A stretch of DNA of 22,687 nucleotides, taken from NCBI GenBank assembly GCA_018398765.1, contig JAHBMJ010000878.1, positions 1 through 22,687 of the forward strand, in the 5' to 3' direction. The notes under the pieces were generated by a model. The model made no database searches, was not told the origin of the DNA, and saw nothing but the letters and a program-made list of their open reading frames with translations. The translations under genes were made by a program, and so were the position numbers. Within the stretch, counting starts at the first letter, position 1, and each line of letters starts with the position of its first letter. Source of the DNA: Chromera velia (taxonomy: Eukaryota; Sar; Chromeraceae). This document shows, piece after piece, positions 16,070 to 22,687 of the stretch.

Positions 16070-17385
16070 GGGCGAGCCGGATCTGCGAAAGATCTGGCGG
16101 GCAACGTTGGTAGGGTCTACCGAAGGTCTGGCGGGCAACTGCATCCACAAGATCTGCATGGCAGGCAGCATTGGCGGGATGTCTGGCGGGCAACGTTGGG
16201 GGGTCAATGAAAGACCTGCATGATGGGCAACGTTGCGTGGCCTGCAGAGAAGACCTGGCGAGGAACGTTGAAGGAGGGGAGTCCTGTAGAGATCTAGAGT
16301 GCGTCTGGGCAAGCGCTAACGTGTTGATCCAGAAGATCTGTGTGGCAGGCCGGAGAAGGCGTCTAGCAACGGTCTTTAGAAGATCTATGCGGCAGGGGGG
16401 GCGGGTCTCAAAGGGGTCTGGCAGGGGTCTCCGGGAAGATCTGTGCGGCAGGGGGGGCAGGTCTCAAAGGGGTTTAGCTGGCAAGGGTCTTCGCAAGATC
16501 TATACGGCAGGCCGGAGGGGGCGTTTAGCAAAGGTCTTTGGAAGATCTATGCAGCAGGGGGGGCGGGTCTCGAAGGGGTCTAGCAAGGGTCTTTGAAGAT
16601 CTATGCGGCAAGGGGGGCGGGTCTTGAACGGTCTAGCTGGCAGGGGTCTTCAGGAGATGTACAGGAGTGGCGGGTCTGAAGTGGGTCTTCAGAAGCCGTA
16701 CGGCAACTAGTACGGCAGGGGGGGGGGGTCTCGAAGGGGTCTAGCTGGCAGGGGTCTTCGGAAGATGTGCAGGCGTGGCGGGTCTGAAGTGGGTCTTCAA
16801 AAGCGGTACGACAGGGGGGGCGGGTCTCGAAGGGGTCTAGCAGGGGTGTCCGAAAGATCTGTGCGGCAGGGACTAGGGCAGGGGGGGCTAGTCTCAAAGA
16901 GGCCTGGCAAGGGTCTTCGGAAGATCTGTGCGGCAGGGAGGGCGGGTCTCGAAGGGGTCTTCGGAAGATCTGTGCGGCAGGGGAGGCGAGTCTCAAATTG
17001 GTCTGGCAGGGGTCTTCGGAAGATTTGTGCTGCAGGAGGGGCAGGTCTCAAAGGGGTCTAGCTGGCAAAGGTCTTCGGAAGATCTGTGCGGCAGGCCGGA
17101 GGGGGCGTCTGGCAACTTTCAAGGGTCTTTGGAAGATCTATGCGGCAAGGGGGGCAGGTCTCGAAGGGGTCTAGCTGGCAGGGGTCTTCGAAGATCTATG
17201 CGGCAGGAGGGGAGGGTCTGAAGTGGGTCTTCGGAAGATCTGTGTGACACACGGGGCGGGTCTCGAAGGGGTCTGGCAAGGGTCTTCGGACAACCTGTGC
17301 GGGAGGGGGGGCGGGTCTGGAGTGGATCTGGCAGGGGTCTTCGGAAGCGCTTCGGAAGATCTGTGCGGCAGGGGGGGCGGGTTTA
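16070..17385 (+). repeat. 1.3-kb G-rich minisatellite with AGATCT in most units
   Basis: About 22 units of 44-64 bp built from AAGATCTGTGCGGCAGG, GGGGGCGGGTCTC, AAGGGGTCT and GGCAGGGGTCTTCGG. The first ~250 bp (16070-16310) are a divergent subfamily with GGCGGGCAACGTTGG. Unit lengths are not a constant multiple of three, and frames are open on both strands only because the repeat lacks stops. It ends 70 bp before the ORF A start. Runs of 6-9 G could form G-quadruplexes. Confidence 0.9.
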
Positions 17386-17424
17386 CGAGCTGAGGCCCTG
17401 TACGTGCATTTCTGATCTAAAGAT

Positions 17425-17451
17425 ATGACGGAGCGAGAAGAAAAGGAATAA
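17425..17451 (+). CDS. 8-codon upstream ORF before ORF A
   Basis: ATG at 17425, MTEREEKE, TAA at 17449-17451, four bases before the ORF A ATG. Such a short uORF could set reinitiation on ORF A. It may be chance. Confidence 0.3.
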   Translation: MTEREEKE

Positions 17452-17455
17452 AACG

Positions 17456-19237
17456 ATGAGTGCAGCAGCAGTGGCGATTGCAACAACTCCGTTGGCCCAG
17501 TCCAGCGTATGCCAACACTGTAGCAAACAGTGTAAGGACTCCAGGTATCTCACCCAACACCTTCAAGCGTGCTCGCAGAGGCATAAAGACCTCGAGAAAG
17601 AGCTTCGCGAGAAAGACCAGAGATTGGTCCAGCTATGTGAGAACCAAAATAACATGGTCCACACGCAAAAGCAGATAGCTAATCTCAAAGACAAGCTTCT
17701 ACAGCGAGTGCAAGAAATGTTTTCTTAATTTCTCCAGCAGTTAGAACAAGCTCCAGCTCCTCTGGCGCCCTGGGTCTCTCCTCCTGAGCCAATGGGCGAG
17801 ACAGTTACGGTCGTTTTCTCCAGAAACGATAGGTGACCCTTGGAGCCTCTTCCACGTAAAGTGCCGTCGCGGTCATCGTACGGTGCTCCTGCAGTATCAG
17901 CAGAGGAGGACACTCAGGCTACTTCGGTAGTCACCTTTAGTAATGCAGTTCATAAAGAGAAGAAGACAGAAAGCTGCCAGACGACGACATCGCTTCAAGG
18001 TGAGGACGGGAGATTGGCAACAGCCGATAAAGGAACGGACACTGACGACCTCCTAAAACTCACTCTGCCACCGACTGTCTCAGTTGCTATGGAGGCATGA
18101 ACGTAAACCGAAAGACCATCGACAAAAGACACAGAAATTCAGATGGACACCGATGACGACTTGAATGCCTTAAAGTTTCTGCAAACGTCGTCCGGAGCCA
18201 TTGAGGAGGTCAGCGCCTCACGCAGAATTTCTTTCAGCACAGACAGAGAAGATAACGAAGCAGTATCAGACCTTTTACCGTCGAGCAGGGAAGAGGATCA
18301 CAACATGCCGGCCGACGACAATAGCTACTCTGAGTCGGGCCTTCCAGAAAGTGGGCCTTCCTTGTCGGTGGCGGCAACGGAGCAGCCTGAAGTGCTACCT
18401 GAAGGACAAACAGAGGAGGGATCCGAAAGATATCACCATGATACGATAGAACAAGCAGTCTATTCTTTTGAAGCGGACCGGCCTGTTCATTAGACTGAAG
18501 GAACTTCAATCTTGAGTCGAGAAGTAAGGGGCCATGAGGTTTACGAAAAAGGCATGACGGCAGCAGCCGAAGTGGTTGAGGGCCTGAATGAATTGCCCTT
18601 TCTTAGCAATGACACTGCAAACAGAGGTCTAGATGATCCGACGGCGGCACTTCATCTCGAACAGTCTTCCCTTATCGAACAAATAGGAGACACAACACCA
18701 AGAAGCCTAGTGTTATCGGCATTCTAAGAACAGACTGACGAGAGAGCAGAGAGCTGCACTGCCAGGTCTGACTCAACTTCCAAATCGGCCGTGCTGCAGG
18801 CCGACCGCGAAAAGAAAATCGAATTCATTCCAACACGGCCCCGCAAGAGTGCGAAAGGCCCAATCGGAAGCTGGACAGAAGAGCTTGGCTTACCGGTTAT
18901 CACGAACGATGCCACGGTGACGCCGTCTCCGGTTGAGCACCTGCAGCAGACCAAAGAAGAGATGCTGCGTGAGTACGTATCGCAAGAAAGCGACTCATTA
19001 CTACAGCGGAAGTTATCCTACCTCACCAACAGGGGAGGCGTATATCGTCTGCTGCGTCGGACATCTGAAGATGAGCAGCCAGACTGGAATACTTCTTTGT
19101 CCAAGCTCGACCTGACGGAGAAAGAGGCAGTCATAAACGTACTGCGGAGCAAAATGCCGAGCTACACTGCCGCCGAGCCAGTTGACTTCGAAGTAGACCA
19201 CTTACTGGATGCTTTGGACCAAGATAACGGCCTTTAG
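17456..19237 (+). pseudogene. ORF A: CCHC zinc-knuckle plus coiled-coil protein, long and acidic, interrupted by in-frame stops
   Basis: All segments lie in one frame over 593 codons. Internal stops are TAA 17726, TGA 17834, TGA 18098, TAA 18104, TAG 18491 and TAA 18725, with a final TAG at 19235-19237: six internal stops against about 28 expected. Residues 19-39 hold CQHC then HLQAC, a C2HC finger (Cys19, Cys22, His35, Cys39). They are followed by a heptad-like helix (DLEKELREKDQRLVQL, KQIANLKDKLLQRVQEMF). The middle is acidic and Ser/Thr-rich, probably disordered. The last part is better ordered (KKIEFIPTRPRKSAKGPIG, QRKLSYLTNRGGVYRLLRR, DFEVDHLLDALDQDNG). A finger with a following coiled coil is seen in some giant-virus and retroelement structural proteins, but this resemblance is architectural only. 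Function unknown. Confidence 0.55.
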
Positions 19238-19971
19238 CACTTCTTCCGCTCACAGACCTCTTAACCCTGAATGGAGGTATTTTTTCCAATGCGCACAGAT
19301 ACCCGAACATTGTGTACATTCCCACCTCCATGCACTCCCACACGTGGAAATCGATCAACAACAAAGACATACACGTTGATCGGATTCCCTGGGAATTCTG
19401 GCGAATCACACGATGTACTGCCGGAGGGAAAAGAATATGGATCCAGGACAACCGTCTAGACAACCGTCTTGAGATCATTGGGAAGGACCTCGAGGATGAA
19501 TTGTGCAGAAGGATAGAAAAGACACTCAGTTTCTTACTGCACTCGCTGAAAGTCGACTCAGACAACCTGACGCACACATCTGGTCTTCACGACCTCTTCT
19601 CTTTTCTCAAAAAGAATGCAGAGATCCAACAGCTTCTTCAAAACCTGTATACCGTTTCTCATCCCACCAAGTTTGCAAACTTACTGAAGAGAAGCATGAT
19701 CGAAGGGAATGGAGGGACCAGGACGTTCATGGACTTGCACAACCAGATATCGCCCGACTCCCCTTCCGAAGACCATACGGGTAAGCCTGAGGACATCAAA
19801 ACGTGGGAGAAGTGGAGAAAACAGGAAAAAGAACATACACTGCTCCAACACCAGATTCGAATGTGTGTGATCATAAAGCTCCATCCGAGAGAAACCAAAG
19901 AGGAACGCGAAAAGCACATGAACATCATCCATAAGCTGCTATACGTGGCTTTCGACGAGTATGCAGACTGA
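19228..19971 (+). CDS. ORF B: unidentified 240-residue frame, -1 relative to ORF A
   Basis: Open from 19228, just after a TAA at 19225, to TGA at 19969-19971. Protein-like from the first codons (LALLPLTDLLTLNGGIFSNA, HRYPNIVYIPTSMHSHTWKS), although the first ATG is only at 19312. It therefore probably continues ORF A through a -1 frame change near 19228-19234 or an indel. Later parts are helical and basic (KRIWIQDNRLDNRLEIIGKD, IEKTLSFLLHSLK, LHDLFSFLKKNAEIQQLLQN, KWRKQEKEHTLLQHQIRMCV, REKHMNIIHKLLYVAFDEYA). No RT, integrase or protease motif. No classical XXXYYYZ slippery heptamer is visible at the overlap. Confidence 0.5.
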   Translation, partial: RPLALLPLTDLLTLNGGIFSNAHRYPNIVYIPTSMHSHTWKSINNKDIHVDRIPWEFWRITRCTAGGKRIWIQDNRLDNRLEIIGKDLEDELCRRIEKTLSFLLHSLKVDSDNLTHTSGLHDLFSFLKKNAEIQQLLQNLYTVSHPTKFANLLKRSMIEGNGGTRTFMDLHNQISPDSPSEDHTGKPEDIKTWEKWRKQEKEHTLLQHQIRMCVIIKLHPRETKEEREKHMNIIHKLLYVAFDEYAD

Positions 19972-20326
19972 CGTTGTGGCTCATGTCGCCATGACGTACG
20001 TCAGTAACATGACTCAGCTGTGTACAGCTGGTGGCAGCCTGGCTATTCAGTCTGAACATGATAAGTTATTGACTGACCTTGATTTAGAGACGATCGGGCA
20101 CACCTCGCTGGAGTATCAGGACCAGACAGCTAGGATGCTGCCACGTGCCAAGAGCCGCAAAGGACAAGTCGCTGGAGATAGGGAAAGGCTCTCACGAGAG
20201 CGCTACGTGCGACCCGGCCGGTTGGTGCGAAGCGAAAGGTCTCTGTTCCTATTAGGCTCAAGCGGAGCAAAGCCTACCACGCGGCATGGTCGGATGTTCA
20301 ATACTGCCCCTGGACGGGTACTCTGA
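19961..20326 (+). CDS. ORF C: basic unidentified protein overlapping ORF B
   Basis: ATG at 19961, eleven bases overlapping the ORF B stop (ATG CAGAC TGA), in the ORF A frame. 121 codons: MQTDVVAHVAMTYVSNMTQ, LDLETIGHTSLEYQDQ, then an Arg/Lys-rich tail (RMLPRAKSRKGQVAGDRERL, RERYVRPGRLVRSERS). The basic tail suggests nucleic-acid contact (inference). It ends TGA at 20324-20326, 58 bp before a polypurine tract. Confidence 0.4.
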   Translation: MQTDVVAHVAMTYVSNMTQLCTAGGSLAIQSEHDKLLTDLDLETIGHTSLEYQDQTARMLPRAKSRKGQVAGDRERLSRERYVRPGRLVRSERSLFLLGSSGAKPTTRHGRMFNTAPGRVL

Positions 20327-20384
20327 TCGATGTACGCTTTCCTACGCACGGCCCCCAAACCGGCGATCGCGGGAAAAACACTTC

Positions 20385-20397
20385 TTAAGGGGGGAGG
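20385..20397 (+). promoter_or_regulatory. polypurine tract, LTR-retroelement type
   Basis: TTAAGGGGGGAGG followed at once by TGCCAGCG. Many Ty3/gypsy elements have CTTAAGGGGGG-type tracts right before a TG that starts the 3' LTR. Confidence 0.55.
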
Positions 20398-20700
20398 TGC
20401 CAGCGTAGTATCATGAGCGATTGAACGGACCAGCCTCCGTAGGCCTGGAACGAGACTTTCGCGAGCACAAAGCGGGGTACGCGCGTGTATGCAGTCGATG
20501 AAGGCCTCGCATGCGCAGGCCATCCATTTTTTACTGGTTTGTAAACAGGGGTTCGTGGATGTATAGCATGTCCCAGCATACCGGCCGTTAGTTTGTATGG
20601 TATTGGGTATCGTGCCTAGGCCAGTTTCTTCCTAATCTACCCTAATCTATCCACCCTTAGTTTCTAACTCTGCCTGCCTCTCTATCACATTTTTTTTTCC
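20398..20700 (+). repeat. putative 3' LTR or remnant
   Basis: Starts TGCCAGCGTAG after the purine tract. No second copy was found by eye in the window, and the right end (CA plus target duplication) is not identifiable. It contains TTCCTAATCTACCC / CTAATCTATCC repeats at about 20631-20655. The call rests on the junction alone. Confidence 0.35.
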
Positions 20701-20711
20701 TAGTTTCTCTT

Positions 20712-20912
20712 TTACATCAACTTCAATCGCCTCTGCCGGCCCAAAATTGACCCGAAATCACTTAACTCACTCTTAAGCAACGACTTTTCAACAAATGACT
20801 CTTCCTGTCCAATTTTTTTTTCTCTCTCCAACCCTTTACTTCTTAACGCTTCTCCGTCATTCTCCGTCCAGTCAATCAGCTCGGTCTTCACTTCACCCTG
20901 TCCTTCACTCAC
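20712..20912 (-). pseudogene. likely out-of-frame C-terminal tail of RT-B
   Basis: Overlaps the end of the endonuclease frame by a few bases in another frame: VSEGQGEVKTELIDWTEND, then SLLKSELSDFGSILGRQRRL. Composition is protein-like, so the family's C-terminus may continue here after a one-base indel near 20910. It could instead be a separate small ORF. Confidence 0.35.
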
Positions 20913-22670
20913 CGTTGGCGCCCCCTGCCCCCTGCGCGGGGACAGAGAACGCTGCCACGTCGCGAGCCAGCAATGGCCCCAATTGGAAAGGACCCCTTCT
21001 CCCTCTCCATGAGTGAATGGAAGAAAGACTTAGTACGTTTGCTGCCACAAATCTCTGCAAGGTGCACGACAGAATTTTGAAATACTGTTGCATCAGTCTG
21101 CCCTGGACCGCTGCAAAGTCTTCACCCCCCCTCACTCTGCTTGCTGCATGATTTGCTACAGTTGTCAAAAACTCCATCGTCCTCTTCCCCAGCCTTCCAT
21201 ACATTTCAAACACCAGCGGGATAAATTCGAGGCCTAGCTCTTTGCAGATGGCCTTATACTTCCTGTCTTTCACCGTTTCCATGTCTCTGGCTGCTGCCCC
21301 TGCATAATTGGACATTCGACGCAGGCGGGCTGCATCTACAGACATGGGATGAGTGACGGACACGTCTCCGAGATAGCTGTCCCCTGATGGCAACCCTGAT
21401 AGGAAGTCTGGTCTCTTTTGGTTTTCCTCGACCAATCTGTTTGGGGTGGAAAGGCCGAGCTGTGCAAACGTACATTCTTTCGACACATAGGTATGACGCA
21501 CCCCCGACAAAATATTGTAGAATGCATCTTTGACCTGTTCATGCCTCCACTAAATCCCCCCCCCCCGGTTGCACATCTTTATGCATGGTGTCCCGCTAGG
21601 TCCAGCGGAGCGCCGCACGTACAGATTGGGTTTCTCTGAATCTCTGGAAGGTCCAAACCCAACCGAAGACGGAGTGCGACAAAGAACAATGTGGGAGCAA
21701 TGGTGGTCCAGTGTGAAAAGGGCATAGCTATCAGCTATGCGGAGGCGGGACCCCCTGCGCAGGACCTCAGTCTCGCTTTTCCTGTTTCTGACTGCTACTG
21801 AAGGAGCAAATCCCTTCTATACCTATGTAAGGCCTAGGTCATCTCGTGCTGCTGTTGTCTTCCCTCTTCTTTTAACCACTTCTCTATCTGACCTTCCCAA
21901 TCAGGGGCTCGGGGAGATAAGAGATGCTTGTGTGAAAGTTTCACTTCTTTCACTCTCTCTCGCGTATGTCAGAATGCGTGCTCACACACACTTACCCACG
22001 GGAGCTGTTGGAGCTCCGTGGGCTGGAAAGAGTAGAACCCTTGCTCCCCCAGTCTGGTTTACACTGCCCCGATGGTTTGTGCACAACATCCAACCACTGC
22101 GGCAAGGGCTGTTCTTTGGAAATTAGGGATGCCGAGGCCTCCATGTGAGAGAGGGAGGTAGGCTTGGGGATGGGCCATCACCTATTCTGCTACTGTGAGG
22201 TGCATAGTATGGGAAAACACCTCCTGCATCTCTCTGTCCACTCTGCCCCAGTCGTTCATGGAAATCTATTCCCCCATAACCCTTGCTAGATACACCAACT
22301 TTGGGAAAACACAATATCTGAAGAGGAGGAAAGCGCCCTGGGGGTCTCCGTACGCTTTTACTCTCTTCCTCAGCCTCACTGCATCCCCCACTTTCTCCTT
22401 GAAAAGCGCTTTCACAAAAGAGTTTTCACCTCCTGCCGCGCCCATAAGCTTGTACCCTGCTGTGTTGATCTCCAGCCCTGCTGGATGCTGCAGAAGGCAA
22501 GTCTGCAGGCCCGACCAAGAAGGGGAATGCGCTGCGTTTTTCCCCTTCCCTAGATTCAGAGTCAACCCATATCCCCTCAACAGCTCACTGCAATCCTACC
22601 ATGTATCCATCAAGACTGAGGGGTACGTACCCGGGAACACCACAGAAATGTTATCTATGTATGCTCCAAT
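20905..22670 (-). pseudogene. RT-B polyprotein remnant: RT motif C/thumb, CCHC knuckle, endonuclease
   Basis: At 22650-22661 FIGAYIDNISVVF is RT motif C with YxDD changed to YIDN. GYGLTLNLGKGK, LMGAAGGENSFVKALFKEKV and DPQGAFLLFRYCVFPKLVYL follow in one frame to 22266. The frame then shifts to MNDWGRVDREMQEVFSHTM, TAG, and AHPQAYLPLSHGGLGIPNFQ. The stretch 22110-21660 is shifted and stop-rich. CTCGAPLDLAGHHA near 21600 forms the Cys/His knuckle. HEQVKDAFYNILSGVRHTY leads into the best-preserved part (20905-21510): RPDFLSGLPSG, YLGDVSVTHPMSVDAA, LGLEFIPLVFEMYGRLGKRT. The Asp in GDVSVTHP and the Glu in VFEMYG fit a PD-(D/E)XK endonuclease core. Inactive copy. Confidence 0.75.
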
Positions 22671-22687
22671 GAAACACCCCCCCCCCC

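Larger units (their letters stand above)
20712..22687 (-). mobile_element. RT-B: second REL-type non-LTR retrotransposon, 5' part outside the window
   Basis: Minus-strand RT, zinc-knuckle and endonuclease segments in order, decayed. It belongs to a different RT family from RT-A: the motif DPQGAFLLFRYC is characteristic. The 3' end has no clear poly(A) or target duplication; an internal A9 run lies near 20692. Confidence 0.75.

Noticed and set aside
16171-17221. Plus- and minus-strand ORFs within the minisatellite
   Set aside because: Open only because the repeat unit lacks stops; unit lengths vary and do not preserve a frame.
16070-17385. CRISPR-like array
   Set aside because: Units have no constant repeat alternating with unique spacers; it is a degenerate minisatellite.
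2933-19237. Reassigned stop codons (TAA/TAG as Gln) to explain the stop-punctuated plus-strand frames
   Set aside because: Several stops do sit where Gln would read well, but in RT-A and in the ORF2 chromodomain TAG replaces conserved Trp, and TGA also occurs in-frame. Transition-driven decay explains all of them with one process.
20203-20523. Minus-strand Arg/Pro-rich ORF
   Set aside because: Antisense to ORF C and crosses the purine tract; no independent support.

Overview
The window reads as eukaryotic nuclear DNA dominated by nested, decaying transposable elements. Evidence: two REL-type non-LTR retrotransposon remnants, LTR-element parts, long TG/CA and GA microsatellites, minisatellites, and no bacterial-type operons, RBSs or terminators. 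No conserved housekeeping gene is present, so the organism cannot be named. A protist or alga is the best guess from the retrotransposon types; this is inference.

Layout. (1) 1-3805, plus strand: two tightly spaced decayed ORFs. ORF1 is split near its 3' end by a 2.2-kb non-autonomous LTR retrotransposon on the minus strand (651-2875), with two LTRs, a tRNA-type primer-binding site and a near-perfect 5-bp target duplication. ORF2 starts 12 nt after the ORF1 stop and encodes a GIY-YIG/T5orf172-like domain followed by a degenerate chromodomain. (2) 3806-5165: ACTGT repeats, a small minus-strand coding remnant, a plus-strand coding remnant and an AT-rich stretch. (3) About 5170-14880, minus strand: one large non-LTR element ('RT-A'). 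Its single frame runs from an SH3-like N-terminal segment through 14-codon repeats, reverse transcriptase, a CCHC knuckle and a restriction-like endonuclease. It is cut between RT motifs B and C by a 4.7-kb TIR element (7267-11975) with an exact 5-bp duplication (GCTGC). That element carries a ~500-bp palindrome, 1.6 kb of TG microsatellites and two unidentified coding-like segments. (4) 14892-15605, plus strand: another stop-punctuated coding remnant. (5) 16070-17385: a G-rich AGATCT minisatellite. (6) 17425-20326, plus strand: an 8-codon uORF and three ORFs (zinc knuckle plus coiled coil at the start) that change frame 2 to 1 to 2 with short overlaps. They are followed by a polypurine tract and a likely LTR start at 20398. 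(7) 20712 to the window end, minus strand: a second REL-type retrotransposon ('RT-B'), truncated by the window edge.

Two themes stand out. First, decay is strongly transition-biased and TpG/CpA-like. Both RT copies have independently lost the second catalytic Asp (YxDD to YxDN), Trp codons have become TAG, and the two LTRs differ by about 23 transitions against 3 transversions (hand count). Second, the plus-strand ORFs at 1-3805, 4495-4956, 14892-15605 and 17456-20326 have far fewer stops than chance and compact spacing. They match no family I know, apart from the GIY-YIG-like domain, the chromodomain and the zinc knuckle. They may be parts of one unfamiliar element or endogenous virus-like family, and are the best candidate for something undescribed.
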